The position numbers and the translations under genes are program-made. DNA of 64,000 bases from Anoplopoma fimbria (lineage: Eukaryota; Chordata; Actinopteri; Perciformes; Anoplopomatidae): positions 26,943,734 through 27,007,733 of the forward strand of contig NC_072467.1 of assembly GCF_027596085.1 (NCBI RefSeq). Reading direction: 5' to 3'. Of the stretch, positions 13,023 through 26,284 are shown piece after piece. Below the pieces are notes generated by a model that was not told the DNA's origin, made no database searches, and was given only the letters and a program-made list of their open reading frames with translations. The first letter of the stretch is position 1. Each line of letters opens with the position of its first letter.

Positions 13023-15770
13023 CTGGAGGAGGCAGGGGACAAATGCCATTAGTGGTTAGATTAAATAAACCAAAAAACGTGAATTCAAACTGAGTTCAAT
13101 TAAGGAAAAACAACGCAACCTCATACCATGTATGATATCTTACGAAGAGTTACATCGTATATTTTGTGCGTTTTCCTGCATAAGTCCAGCAACATCAGTC
13201 AAATTCTGCTTGTTACACGCATACAGTCTTTTCAAAATAAACTTCTGCCGTCACAGGAAACTCAGTTAGGTTTAGGAAACGATAACTAACTCGAACTTAA
13301 CATTTTTTGTTTGTGTTCAGGTTAAACAAACCAGATACATTGTGTTACTTTGTGAGCTTTAGTGGTGTTGCTCAACAATGGTTCGTATGATAGCGATTTC
13401 AGACAGCAAATTTTGTGATTTTCCGCTTGTTACATGCATATACGGTCTTTCAAAATAAACTTCCATCTTTACAGTAAACAACTCACTTGGGCTTAAGCAA
13501 CAAAACTACTTAGTTAAGTTTAGGAAACAAAATACTTAGGTTTAGGAAAAGGTTGTTGTTTGGGTTAAAATAACTATGAAAGTGCTGTTACTAAAGCAAA
13601 TAAGTTACTTGACAAATAAATCTGAATTTTTGTTCCACACAGAAGTCTCCTGGCTGGAGGATTTCTGTATGTTAGACCCGTCTCACTCCTCTCCCACCCT
13701 GTGTTGACTTTTACAGTCTTTTGACTTCCTCGTAAATTTTTCTGAGCATAACATACAAAATTATTTTGCAGGATAAATTATTTTTCATATATATATCTAA
13801 CAATGCTGGATGAGACCAGCCTGGAAAAGGTTAGGATTGCGGACAGTGATTCGTAAAGAGTGATCACGAACCATAAAAAAGCTAATTTCCACTGTTTCAG
13901 TTGTGTCATTGTATCTTATATTTTTTCTCTTCAGTGGTAATTACATTACAGATTCTCCTTCTCCTAGATTGGATGTAACAGGATGTAAGCGATCCACAGA
14001 CACCAACAGAAATCCGGACCACTTTCACACATAAATCAGATGCCTTGTCTCACATTCGGAGTTTGGTCAGAAAAAGAAATCACTATTTTTAAAAACATTT
14101 GATTCACTTTGTTTTATGCACATTGACTGCATGGAATGTATGCCAACAACATTCATTCTCCCTAATGCTATGTGGCTTATGTAATGTATACTATAATATA
14201 GGGTTAATTCTATATAATAATATGCATTCAGTTAAAGGCTGTTACTTTGATCTGATTTTATGTGAATTTAAAGCTTTTGGTATTGAATTTATAATTAAAA
14301 CTGATTTTAAACCTCTGTAGTGCAAATAAACACCTTGTTTGCACCACTTTTATCAGTTCTATCTCACCAGTTTGAACAATATTTATTTGATTATAGTTTA
14401 CCATTACCTGTGATCGTGCATACTCTGATGATCCCCAGAGGACGACGCCTGACACTCCCAAAACGGCGCTCTCCCCAATGGTGTGAACCAGATCACTCTA
14501 AAAAAAACACAAACACAGACACTTTTTATCCCAGTAAACACCTGATTTCAACTACATCTATCTAGTTTTTGTTTCCTTTTATGGCACATGCATTCCCCTT
14601 TTTCATATTCTACAAATGTTCTTGGGCTAATGCTCAACTATACAACAAAAAAACTGTTTGATTACAATAATTACACAAACAACCAGCAACCATTATGACA
14701 GAAAGATCAAATTCAAGGTTGAATCGTGAAGAATTGGGAGTCATTTCTTTTGTCTGGGCGTTTGACTTTGCAAATGAAGTGTTTTTCTGCTTATTTAAAA
14801 CAAACAACTCTAAACCAAGAACTGATAAACTCACCTCGGAAAGAACCACAAAGGTGTAGGCGTAGAAAGGTCTGGAGTACACAAACACTGGCAGTGTGTA
14901 GTCTGTGCGGGCGATGGACGCGATCCTCATGGCTTCCTTGACCCGGTAGTGGACGAACTTGACCGTGTTGGAGGAGGACTTGAGCTCGTAGTCCAGGTAG
15001 ATGGACGGGTAGAGCGCCGTGCTCTCCTTCCAGAGCCACATCAGATGGTCGTTGCGTACGTGCTCGACGTTGGGACATTCGCCGGTGTACCGCTGCGGGT
15101 GCTGCTTATACCCGTAGTTGTAGCAGTCTGGGAACAGGTAAAACCCCCAAAGCCCGTCTGGCCTGCGACCTTCAGCCAGGGCCAAGGTCAGGTTCATGAA
15201 GGTCTGCCCAGCCCTCTCGAAACCCTCCTTCGCTTCCTTCTCCACTTTGCTCTCCGGCCAGTTCGGGTGAAGTTTCCGTATCTGCTCCTTGGACTTGTTG
15301 CGGTAGATGTCCTTGGCACCCCAGTTTCGGACCCACTGAGGCCTCCAGTTCTCCCAGTCGATGACGCCCAGGCCTCGGAAATCCTTGTGGGGGATTAGCT
15401 TGTCGATGTCCACCCGGGCCTTGCTCAGGTGTTTGGAGATGCTCTGGTTCTGCGGCAGTCCACCATTGATGGGGACCCCGGAGTTGGAGTAGTATGGGTA
15501 GTACCCTAAGTGGCTGTGGTAGAATATGGTGACGTTTGGTCCGCTTAGGGTTTCATTGAGGTTCGCTACGATGTCGAAAACGCTGAGGTCCAGGTCCACC
15601 TTGAATCGAAGGCGGCAGGACTCGGTAGGAGCGTTCCACACCACAACAAAAGGCCGGTGAGGGATCAGAGGTGTCCGGGCCGGCTTCATCTGGTCGCCCA
15701 GAACCTGGAGCTGTACTCCGACGCCAAACCACAAGGCCAGTGCCAGGAGACGGAGCCCCATCAGCGCCAT
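12534..15770 (-). CDS. hyal4: Hyaluronidase, HYAL4/PH-20 (SPAM1)-like, GH56; whole gene span, 3 coding exons
   Basis: The spliced product is 504 residues from three phase-0 exons (15770-14835, 14497-14408, 13022-12534). Seen: an N-terminal hydrophobic signal (about residues 5-24); the GH56 active-site block GVIDWENWRPQW with the catalytic Asp138-x-Glu140 pair; YLFPDCYNYGY at 211-221; exon 2 with the family motif TIGESAVLGVSGVVLWG; a Cys-rich EGF-like module (about 370-443); a Pro-rich linker; and a hydrophobic C-terminus (about 472-504) running to the stop without a basic tail, suggesting a GPI signal. Family knowledge: GH56 enzymes hydrolyse hyaluronan or chondroitin, and the PH-20/HYAL4 group is usually cell-surface. 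The start is the ATG at 15768-15770 (GCC before it, G after); the in-frame extension upstream has only a TTG. The symbol is inferred from synteny next to WASL; spam1 or hyal6 naming is possible. No break was seen. Confidence 0.9.
13105..13740 (+). repeat. Family B repeat, two overlapping or nested copies (hyaluronidase intron 2)
   Basis: The ATGTATGATATCTTACGAAG block (13128) and a second ACAATGGTTCGTATGATAGC block (13374) are each followed by the CTTGTTACA(C/T)GCAT and AAAATAAACTTC segments, so two copies lie in tandem. Confidence 0.6.
14408..14497 (-). CDS. hyal4: hyaluronidase coding exon 2 (90 nt)
   Basis: Exactly 30 codons between a T-rich acceptor (TTTTTTTAG) and the donor CAG/GTAATG. 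It encodes SDLVHTIGESAVLGVSG and then VVLWGSSEYARSQ, the conserved last barrel segment of GH56 enzymes. The 90-nt size and phase 0 match the vertebrate family. Confidence 0.92.
14835..15770 (-). CDS. hyal4: hyaluronidase coding exon 1
   Basis: 312 codons from the ATG to Glu312. It ends GAG followed by the donor GTGAGT, phase 0. It carries the signal peptide and most of the GH56 barrel, including both catalytic acidic residues. A large first coding exon is typical of the PH-20/HYAL4 group. Any 5' UTR exon lies above 15770 and was not identified. Confidence 0.92.
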
Positions 15771-17269
15771 GGCCCCCGATTCCTCATGGAGCAATTAGTG
15801 GTCCTACGGCAGAGGAGAGAATTGACATGTTTGGAGAGGGAATAAACACATTACGAGCTTCAGTGAGCAGAGACAATCAGCCAGGCCCTTGAGAGGACAC
15901 ATGACTGATGAGCAGTGAAGTGAATGCTCCAAATTCCATCACACAACAAAACACAAAAGCTCCCCTGTTCTCAGAGGGAGCAGGACGGTGATGAAAAGGA
16001 TGCTGGTTCAAATCCCAAAGCGAACAGGAAAAGCTTTCCTCTCTCCATTATTTTTCATTATTTAACTGGGGACGCTTTCTCCACAGTCAGACCGAAATGT
16101 CTGTCTGATTATTCCGTAATTGTTTGCAGCAGTTCTTTAAACCTCAAAAAAATCAAGTGCTGTTCTTGAGGCCAGATTCAAATGCCAAGATAAGGTTTGG
16201 GATCATTTGAAAGATCTACATCTTTTAAAAAGTTACATTTGACAACAGTTTTTTTGAATAGTTTCAGAACCAAGCAGTTGTTTTTTTATTTGTTGTACTT
16301 TTATCTAGGATCTACAAAGCTTAAAAACTCACTCTGTTTACACACTCAGAATGTCATGGTTAGTCTTTTTGTGGCTCTGCTTTTTATTTTCTTCTCTTTC
16401 ATTCCTCTGAAGCTGCTCCCTCCAGCTCCATCTAATTGCTGATGGCGCCCTCTCATATGCAAGTAATTCATATTTCAGTTTTTCCAAAGCCGGGTGGGGG
16501 GAGGGGGGGATGGAGACATCGTGACCCCACTCTTGGGAAACATGGCCACTGAGGTTGCCTCCAAGGACGCCATGGAAAATCTCCCATCATTCTCTTTGTA
16601 ACCAGAGCAGCAGAGCAGGAAACCACCGTTGGGCTGAGGCTTCTCCGATCATTTGGACTTTTCATTCATCTGAGGAGGCGCTGGCCTGGAGCTGATGTTC
16701 TCCACTGAGTTTAATGGCATGAGAACTTTATGATCGCATTAATCTTGGATGCGGATCAGTGATTTTAGAGATGGAGGAGAAGACGGTGGAAGACGGAGAG
16801 TTACAGTCACAAATAAATTGTCAAAATGTTTCTTTACAAAACATTTAAGAACACTGTAATGTATCAGAAAGGTTTCCTCATGTCCGGCTTAGTTTAGGAA
16901 AAGCATTTCTACAGGCTGTGTGTCTCGTAACCACTTTCATAATCCTCCAGGCTGGATGGGTTTTTCTGATGATGCCGATCCAAGATAAACAGAGTGCGGT
17001 GAAGCCACTCAGGCTGTCCTCCAAAACCACCAAAAGGCCTGGAAACACGGCAGCTCCAGACCACAAGAGAGACCCCCCAAACGCAGAGTCTGAGTCCAAA
17101 CTCACACTGGAGATGGAGTTTGTTGTTTTGTCTCAGACGGACGCAACGAAACAGTAAAAAGCAGCTGAACACAACTAAACTAATGGCATCCAGATGAGGA
17201 GGAGGGGGTGAACTGTCAGTGGGATCCAACCCTCGTGATCGTTAACCACGCTACTGGCATGGCTCTGGA
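15771..17269. other. Upstream flank of the hyaluronidase gene
   Basis: Probably holds the 5' UTR and promoter of the minus-strand hyaluronidase, but I see no clear TATA box, initiator or CpG island. ORFs of up to 106 codons lack motifs. Confidence 0.35.
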
Positions 17270-17690
17270 GATTTGCCGATGTCAGACGGCCGGTCCACCA
17301 CTCTGGTCCAGACTGGAATCATTACTTCTGGATAGATTGCCATGATATTTAGTTCAGACAGCCATGGTCTTAACATCAGGGCAACATAAATCAGGGCAAC
17401 ATAAATCTTTGGTTTATTACATTACATTTTATGGTGTATGGTTTATGATCAAAATACCTGCAAAACTAATGACATTCCCATCAGCCTCAGATGTACAATT
17501 GGCGCCAATGAGCTCATGTTAACACGGTTTACACGGATGGTGACCATGCTGACATTATACCTGCTAGACATCCCCCTATTAGCATTGTTGTGGCAAGCAT
17601 GTTAGCATGCAATTAGCATTTAGCTGAAGCAAAGTAGAGCCTCACAGAGCAGCTTGATCTCACAAATAAACATGTGAAAATGACCACAAC
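17270..17690 (+). repeat. Family C interspersed repeat fragment
   Basis: GGATAGATTGCCATGATATT, GCATGTTAGCATGCAATTAG and AGAGCCTCACAGAGCAG are typical of a common teleost interspersed element rich in TAGCAT motifs. Confidence 0.5.
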
Positions 17691-20600
17691 TATAAACAAG
17701 TGCTACTTTCTAACAGCAATGTCAAATTGTTGGTGGCATTAATGTGTTCAAATGACGTGCCGGCAGGATGGAAACAATGCCGATGGAAAGTCGCTAAGGA
17801 TCTTTTGTTGTGGTTGACATATAAGTCATCCCCGGCTCAACAGAAATACGTTATTATCACAGTCTACATAGGAGGGAAGTCGGGCTGGATCGGTGGGTCA
17901 AACACTCTTCTTTTAACCCAAACCATGATCTTTTCTTTCCTAAACCTACCCAAAAGGTTTTGTCGTATTAGGTTAAATTGTTTCTGTGGTAGTGGGAAGT
18001 AATTTGAACACATTACGTGTCATGTTATGAACTGTTGAGAAGTCGAGGTCATTTCACATATTTGTGTGAGCCATGGTTAGAATCGCTTTAAAATGAACTA
18101 AATTGAAGGGAATTGCTGCAATTGTTGGATTTTTCCCACAGGTGAAGTTTGAGCTTTGACACTTGTTGTTGACCAATAGCAAACCATCTTGGTAGCACTG
18201 ACCTGAGAGCTAGAGTGTCCAAACTGGAGGAAGCTATTGAGGATTTTTAGATTTTCTGCACCATTAACCTCATATGAGACAGAAGTGAAATACATCCTTT
18301 GAATATATTCTCCAAACTTATTTTCCAATTAGCATCTTAGCTAATAAGGTAACCGACACATAACAAGCCCCGCTTTAATACAATTTAAAAAAAATTGTCG
18401 AAAAAAGGGCCCATTTGTCCAACAGCCCGTTATCCCGAAAACAAACGATTGTTCCAGAGGCCCATTGCCGAAAAACAGAAGCACAACTAATCATATGTAT
18501 ATGCCAATTGACGTTAACTGGATTTACGGATTTGTTTTCCCACTGGCAAAAGGGGTGACCCTCCTCTCTGCATCTTATTATCCGTTGGTTGGGTTTGTGC
18601 GGTTTATGCATGAGGAGTGAGATTGGTTAAGTTTAGGGTAAGAAAATAAGGGTATGCCAACTAAAGGAACTGGAGTAAGGCAGGTCCTGCCTTCGTCATA
18701 GTATTAAAAAACTACAGCATCTGGGAAGGGTCATTTCACATAAAAGTTAGCCATGTGTTGCATTAAAGTTTGTATTTTTGGATTAATGGGCCTTAGGTAA
18801 AATGATGGATAGCGGGGCTGTCGGAAAATGGTCTTTTTGGTCTAATGGGGACATTTTTCAGATGATTGGGGTTTTGGAATAATGGCATGGCACCAGCTAC
18901 CCAGCGGGAAATTTGTTAGCTTGTCAGTCAGAATAGCTGTCTTGGTTTTTTTCTATTTCTTCTACACTGGGCTGTTTTCTCCCCTTGGCATTTTGTTTCA
19001 TTTTCATTCTCACTGAAGAGGGTTAAAACCCATCAGAGCTATCTAGTTTGTGTTAGCTGGTTTGTTTTCTGTGTGGTTTTAGAAGCTTGATCGTGAATAT
19101 GTGGAGATGTTGTATTCGGGGGGTCTCTGGCTGGTCTGGATGAGTCGATGAGCGAGTGTGTTTGATTCAGGACCAGTTTGAACAGTGTAAGCTGGAAAAT
19201 ATGAAGCCAACCTTGAATTAGCATTTAATGATCCAATGTTAACGGCTAACAACCAGAGACAGGGTTATACAGCAACACCACACACCATGGTTTGTGTGTG
19301 TTAAGGGGCTTTAAAACCACAGAAAGTCTGAGTCAGACCGCTGATTCGACTCCCAACTTGTACATTTCTTCATTATGTATGTGTGGAGTTACAAATGTGT
19401 CTCCAAGACAAGTGTGTGCATGTGTGTAAAAGAGGTGGATGGCTGTGCATTAAGGCCAGATTAAATATATATTCTCCAGACTAGAAGTCTTCATTGACCA
19501 TTAACAAATAATCAGAATGTATTCAAACTGAGATGGAGCTGAACGGACCCAAATGGTGAGAACAGCAACATGATGCTCCACCAGCTAAAAAGCATTAGAG
19601 GTTGGAAAACACATTTTTCTCCTGTAATGACGATGAAGACGCACTATGTGATCAGAGCTGATAGTCTGCTTGGATCCACTTGGGTATTAGACACACAAAC
19701 CAGAGAACTGCAGCAATACAACAGAACTATGGGGTCTTGGTGGATCCTTGAAGACATTAAGTCCAGTATACTAGCATGTGTCTTATTTATAAGACTTGTC
19801 ATTGTGAGCTTATGTGGATGACAGATACTAAGATGCAAAACACAGACAAAAACCTTTTAAAAAATATATTTTTTCTTGCTCAAATTAAATTGTTTGGGTA
19901 ATCGTTTCTCTACAAAATACAACTTATGTCCATGCAAAAAAATTATCCTTTTCAGAAATGAGACAAAAATATAATAGCAAGTACAACTTAAAAAAATAAA
20001 TAAAGGCCAGATTTCTAGGAAATTTTGTTGAGATTTAAGTGACCCCATGACCTTTCCTCTAGCGCCAACCTCAGGGCAAACCTACCATGTTCAGCAACAT
20101 TACTGGTCAGTCAAATAATCAGGATTTAATTCACACTTTCATATTGCAGCTGTAAATAATGTGTCATTTGAGTTTGTGTCACTCACATACATCCACAAAC
20201 ACAGATAAAATGCATTATTGCAACTTAACTTAGGACTTCAGTCCGCTTCAAATAAAGTGCTGGTTGGATCGAGGACACGCTGAACAAACTAGTTTATTTG
20301 AAGCCTTTATCACTCTCACACACGCTGACTAAATCTGGTTCATTTCCAGGTTTCGGTGGAGTCTTGATTATGTTCACGTGTGGTTTTCAAGCTGCGGTCT
20401 CTCTGCTGCAGTTTCCAGATGTGATTTTATGGTTTTATTAACACCAGCGCTCAGACACTCCACTGCTGCAATAACGACAAGCTGCGTTTTACATTTTACT
20501 ATCACAGATTATCAGATTGTGATAGATTGTCATTAAGCCCATCTGTCTATTTATTTATTTTTTATCCCTTTGGAACAAAGTTTCAAATGTTACTGTTCAG

Positions 20601-20874
20601 TTTGTTGACAAAAACTGTATTGAAGTGAAAGGGAAAACCCAAAACTTCTCTCTACAAATACAAAGTCAATAAAAAAGTTAAACATGATATAAAGAAAAAG
20701 TAGATGATTACAATTTTCTTTTAAGCATTTTAGTGCAGCTTTTTTTTGAATTACTGTTTGGTTGTATTTAACCTTTCCTAACGTGCATCTCAGTGTTCAT
20801 TTGAGCAATCACTGGATTGATTATTCACCAAACCCCTCCTTCAAACAGCAGTTAGCTTAGCAATTGTAACTAAG
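17691..20874. other. Intergenic, no gene seen
   Basis: Includes a family B-like minus-strand trace at about 17880-18000 (AACCCAAACCATGATCTTTT). Also two related blocks at 18395-18480 and 18780-18890 with alternating CCCATT/GGCC or AATGGGG motifs, resembling a decayed repeat. Otherwise ordinary. Confidence 0.35.
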
Positions 20875-21445
20875 CACAGCAAGCTCTGTCCCCAGAAGGG
20901 GTCAAACAAACACAGGACTTTCACCAAGGAGACCACTGTTCAGGACTCCAAAGTGAAACCAAAGTATACATATACTTGTAATGTAATGTAACGTTAGGAA
21001 GTCCACTATGGGCAGTTGTTATTTATTAATGCTAGTTAAATTCTTCTGTTACATTGTTACGTTTGGTTGACATGTTTTTAAGTTAAGTTGTTAGGTTACG
21101 TTGTTACGGTCCGTTGTTACGTTACGTTGTTACGTTACGTTGTTACGTTGTTACGTTGTTACGTTACGTTACGTTGTTACGTTACGTTGTTACGTTACGT
21201 TGTTACGTTACGTTGTTACGTTACATTGTTACGTTACATTGTTACGTTACGTTTTTAGGATCCATTGTTACGTTCCATTGTAAAGTTACTTTGTTACGTT
21301 ACGTTAAGTTGTTACGTTATGTTACGTTAAGTTGTTACGTTATGTTACGTTACGTTGTAACACAAACCGTGATCTTTTCTTACCTGAACAAGTAGTTTTG
21401 TTGCCTAAACCTAACCAGTGTTTTCACTGCGTTAACCACGTGGCA
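20875..21445 (-). repeat. Family B repeat split by a TTACG minisatellite
   Basis: CAAACACAGGACTTTCACCA on one side and ACCGTGATCTTTTCTTACCT, then TTGTTGCCTAAACCTAACCA on the other, are reverse-complement parts of family B. Confidence 0.5.
21055..21362 (+). repeat. GTT/ACGTT minisatellite
   Basis: About 300 bp built from TTACG and TTG steps, mostly a 13-bp unit GTTACGTTACGTT in variable multiples. Rich in ACGT sites. The apparent ORFs in it are repeat artefacts. Confidence 0.9.
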
Positions 21446-22414
21446 TTGTGTGTTTTTTCAAGCATAGTACGAGGGTTGGATGACACATATTTCTGTTTAA
21501 AAAAAGTCAACATTCAACGTATCATGTTGTTCACAAAAATGTGCCATGCCAACATTTTTTCTGCTGATTGGGTTTGCTGAAACAGTTTGCGCGGGGATCT
21601 AGAAATGTAATACATGAACATTGCTGCTCCTTTCTTTCCATATTTTCTGCATGGATTTTTAACTGCTGAGGATGCAGATACGCTTTAGCCTTGTAACATG
21701 TATCAGATACTATATGTATCTTTTGAGTGCATAATTGAGACCATTGTACAGAGTTCTTGTTTTAAAATGAATAAGCTAAAAACATGAAAAAGTCAGCAGC
21801 ATTTTCAACCAACTCACTAGGTGTAAGAGTCAGCATTAGCTTATTCTAATGACCCTGTGACATAAACCGTAACCAGATCTGCCACTGATGGTTTGATGCA
21901 AGAGCAAGTGCAAATTAAGACCGTTTTATGATTTTAAGAAAAACGTACCTTCCCGTCCTTGCCGACTTTGCCGAGGATCAAGACCTCCTGTTGGGTGATT
22001 TCCCTGTCTCTTGTGTTTTTTTTTATAAAACCTCAGACACAGAAGTTGTCCATCTGATGAGCTGCTGAATTGTCCCCCTGTCGTCCCTCTCTCAAATCCC
22101 CCGGCTGTTCTCGGGGCAGAGATGACCCACTATTGTTGGTCTGGCCCCTCCTCATCTGTGCCCAACAGGACTCTCATTTAATGGCCCAAACAGCAAGAGA
22201 AGGAGCACATTCTAGGGTCTAGCGTACCTGGGTAGTGAAAACACTATCTGTAGTGGATTCTAAGTAACTAACACCACAGAATAGTCAAGTTTATATGCTG
22301 CAAACAAAGAGTCTGCTGGCGGCTCATGAGGCTGTTCTGAGCTACAGCAAAGGGGAGCGTATCTACGTTCCCCAGCTCAGTTTGCTCTTTAATGACACAT
22401 TAAAGAAACCTTTC

Positions 22415-22735
22415 AAAGGGTTTAACCAGGCGGCAACCGCCCATTTTGAAAAGTGAAGCCAAAGCGGAATGTCTTAAACTTGCATTCTCCCTACTGTCCA
22501 TCAGGGGGCGACTCCTCTGGTTGTATAGAAGTCTATGAGAAAATGACTCTACTTCTCTCTTGATTTATTCCCTCAGTAAACATTGTAAACATGAGTTTAT
22601 GGTCTCAATCTCTAGTTTCAAGTCTTCTTCAATACAGCATGATGTTCATTTAGTAAATGATGCTCCATTTAGAGTCAAACAGACCATAAAGCAGGGGATG
22701 CTTTAGGGCGGGGCAACTATGATTGACAGGGTGCT
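22415..22735 (+). repeat. Family A interspersed repeat, copy 2
   Basis: Same core, ending GATTGACAGG at 22730. Its 5' flank (GGCGGCAACCGCCC and on) matches the reverse complement of the outer end of copy 3. CTCF-like core CCATCAGGGGGCGAC at 22498-22512. Confidence 0.85.
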
Positions 22736-22905
22736 ACCAGAGTTGGGAAAGAGATGAAAGGTTAGAGATCACCAAAGTTGTTGAGGCGTTTTACCCAAAA
22801 GCATTGATGTGAATATCAGGGCGTCACCAAAGTTATGAGGATTAATTCTCTGTGTACTATGAATGTCTGCACAAAAACTTTGGGCCAATTATGGGACCCC
22901 GCAAA
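22736..22905 (-). repeat. Family C interspersed repeat fragment
   Basis: AGAGATCACCAAAGTTGTTG and GCGTCACCAAAGTTATGAGG resemble the reverse complement of the 8.0-kb copy. It directly follows family A copy 2. Confidence 0.45.
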
Positions 22906-23965
22906 AATTTGATTTTGAGGATTTAATTAAGTCTGACATTCCCTAAGATCCCTCTTGCGCCCACTGCCACATTACAGAGACTCTAAACCAAGCACCCTTA
23001 GGCTCTCAGCCTATTTAATTATCCGGATCTTTCATAATTTATCTATATTTAACGGTTGTATTGTTAATATTATTATCAAAATGCTGCTCCACCACATTGC
23101 CAGGAAAATAAAAGAAATATTTCTGCCCTGAACAGGGAAAATGTTTCTCCTCTTTAAACCTTGGCCGCATTCAAATTTAAATAACCATCTGTTAAATATA
23201 TAATGTAATAAATAACTCCCTTCATTTCCCAGAGAATCTCCAGAGGACAAATCATAGTCAGTGACTTTAGTTGTAGCTACCGCCCTGATTCCCGACACTG
23301 TAGTGACCCTGGAAAGGTGTTGTGCTCCACCCGTCCGTCTCCGTCCAGCTGAGAAAACATTATTGTTACACAGTCTGTTCAGTACAGCCTCTCCTCTGCA
23401 TCAGCACAGCAAAAATGTCCAGATTCATCAGTTTATGGCTGCACAGACAGACTTTATCACCTGAACCTCAAAAGTGTTGATGCTGAAACAGAAAGGATTT
23501 GACACGATCAAATGTTTGGATATTGTCTCCTTCCAAGTCAGACTCACCATTCCCCTTTTAACAACGACAATTTACTGTAAATTGCTTCTTTCAATTGACC
23601 TCAGAGAAATAGTTGTGAATGCTCGAAAATTGCTGGTTACCACAAATTATCTTAAATGACTCGTAGTTGAGAAGAATCTGTACGTGCAGGATCTTGCACA
23701 TAATGTTATGTTCCAAGTCTGTGACTAGGAGTAAAGAAGAAATATGCAATGCAGCCAATCAACTCGGTAATTACCACACAGCCTGGAAAGTAATGTTTAG
23801 TCGAAATACTTTGCTTCCTTGCAGACTAATAGCAAAGTTTCCGTGGTTCAAGGGTTAGAAACCGTCACTGATTGGAGCCCAGCAGGACTTTAGACTGATG
23901 GACTTTCTGGTTTAAGCAACAGTCATTCGTTTGTCCTATACATTAGACTTGTCAGCCAACCACAG

Positions 23966-24436
23966 ATGGTATAAAAGAAGTGGACAGTGTCATTGTGACG
24001 TCACCCATTGGTTTGTAGACTGACATTTTGAAGCCTGGAGATGGGTGGTTTGGGTCGTCACTATCTTGGCTTTTTGCAACCAGTGAACAGAAGTGATCAT
24101 ATGTGGACGGCCGATGAGGGACATAGAGACCTGTCAATCACAGTAAGCCCTGCCCTAAAGCATCCCCTGCTTTATGGTCTGTTTGACTCTAAATGGAGCA
24201 TCATTTACTAAATGAACATCATGCTGTATTGAAGAAGACTTGAAACTAGAGATTGAGACCATAAACTCATGTTTACAATGTTTACTGAGGGAATAAATCA
24301 AGAGAGAAGTAGAGTCATTTTCTCATAGACTTCTATACAACCAGAGGAGTCGCCCCCTGGTGGACAGGAGAGAGAATGCAGCTTTAACACATGAAGCATT
24401 GGCTTTACATTTCAGAGCTGGAGGTTGCTGCCAGAG
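23966..24436 (-). repeat. Family A interspersed repeat, copy 3 (near full length)
   Basis: Includes the distal part (ATAAAAGAAGTGGAC, GTGACGTCACCCATTGG, TTTTGCAACCAGTGAAC), the core, and the outer end GGAGGTTGCTGCC. CTCF-like core on the minus strand at 24349-24363. Inverted relative to copy 2, about 1.2 kb away. Confidence 0.85.
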
Positions 24437-26284
24437 GCCAACAACAGATTAGCATCACACTGGTTGCCTCGATTTAAAGCCGATGGAATCTTTACTATTG
24501 GCTTTTGGATTATTGCAGAGAAAAATTTATTTGGCAAACAAACGTTTATGATACTCACAACAATTGTTCAGCAAGATGTAGTTTGCAAATGAGCTATAAA
24601 GAAACTTCACGATGGTGACATGACAACGCTTTAGTCTCATTTAGCCAATTGCTAGCAAGACACGTAAAAGCTTCAAACTTCACAAAGAGTATTTACTGAG
24701 GTATTTTATATTGCAGAACAAACAAGTTTAAACCTTATAAGCTTGTGGTAACCACAGACCTCATTTCAGGCACCTCAACAAAAACTCATTAACAAAATAA
24801 AATATTTCAAGACAAAAATGCTGACTCATCCCGGTGTTATAGTACTTTATGCAGACGGCTGTGGAGGTGAAGCAGTTCCTGTCAGCTGCAGAAATATTGA
24901 AAATCGCTGAGCAGAGCGGCTGGATGTTAGTACTGGACACGCAGAGCTGGAGGGAGGAGGAGGAATGTGGTTTCCATAAAGCTTTGTCATCAGTCCAAAG
25001 TATTTACATTGAACGAGCTAACATGCAAGCTTTCAGATCGGCAGTTTGAGATGTATACGAATTCAGATGGGAACTAGTGTGATCTGACGGTTCCATCCAA
25101 ACACACTCTGGAGATGTCTGTAAATGACCCTGAAAAAAAACACATGAGAGCTCTACTGATGGAATATTTTGTAGGTATTGATCTGCTGTTGTTTGGAGTC
25201 TGTTTACCACTTAAAATGACCGGTAACTTGCGTGTTCAGTGTTTTGAGCCACGTTTTTCCGGCTCTAGAGGCGTAGATGTTTGTCGTTTGGTCCTCTTTG
25301 TTCCAGATTTAAATAACTAAACAATGGATGGATTGTCATGAAGTTTATTTCGTATATTTCATTATACTTGGAGGATGCAGCTGCTGGAGACGAATACATG
25401 CTTGAGTAGGAGAAAGGGTGAAAAGCCAGCCGTCGTGACAGAAGAGAGACAGGATATCGTTTAATTACGGGGATAATGGAGCACATTTTCAAACTGTTAC
25501 TCCTTCAAAGTGTCATTCGTAATCACAGAAAGTGACAACAACAAGTCTGCCCTGCTTACTGGGCAATCACTGTGTAAAGTGGCCGTGATTGTCTGATAAG
25601 TGATTGAACTAGTGGACAGGAAGCAACACAGACGGACATGGTGACTCCCATCATGCAGCTCTGCAGAAGCAGTTCTGATTAGATTTCACAGGCAGACTGA
25701 GAGCAGAGAGCCCAGGTTACGTCTGGGTTGCAGAGGAGAATTCTGGGAAGAGGTCTTCATTACAGATGCTCTTCACATTCGTTTGGACCTTTTTTCTTTA
25801 ACTAATAGATGAATTTCAATTTTGGTGATGTAGAAGAAGTCAGAAAGCTTTTATTGTATTAAAAATGTCAAGAAAGTGGAAAAGTTCTATACTTCCTGGT
25901 GAATAATCAATAAATAATCAATACATCTGATATGAATATTCTCTTCAAATCTTATTATTTAAAAAGAAATTATAAAAAATTGCATTCATACTTGTGTGTA
26001 AAGGGGGACATATTTATACATGTATGCTGTATTTGAACCTGCTGATAGTCTTTCATCAAAGACAGAAAAAAAAGCAACTTTAAGTATAATGCCTCATTTG
26101 CATATTTAAACATAACATCATGTGTTTTGCAAACTTTTGTCCGAGCTGTGAATCAACTGTGTTCCTGCTCCATGTGCAGTTTTGGTTGTCTAACTCCATC
26201 TAGTGGTGCTCTTGAACAGCTTTACAAACATTTCACTCCATTTCAGTCAAAATAACTGAGATGCTGCTTTTTTTCCAAACTATA
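24437..26284. other. Intergenic, no gene seen
   Basis: No recognised repeats or coding exons. ORFs are below 80 codons. Confidence 0.4.

Noticed and set aside
12600..13052. 150-codon plus-strand ORF opposite the hyaluronidase
   Set aside because: GC-rich antisense shadow of exon 3.
15771..15794. Upstream extension of the hyaluronidase start
   Set aside because: It begins with TTG. The ATG at 15770 has a better context and places the signal peptide at the N-terminus.
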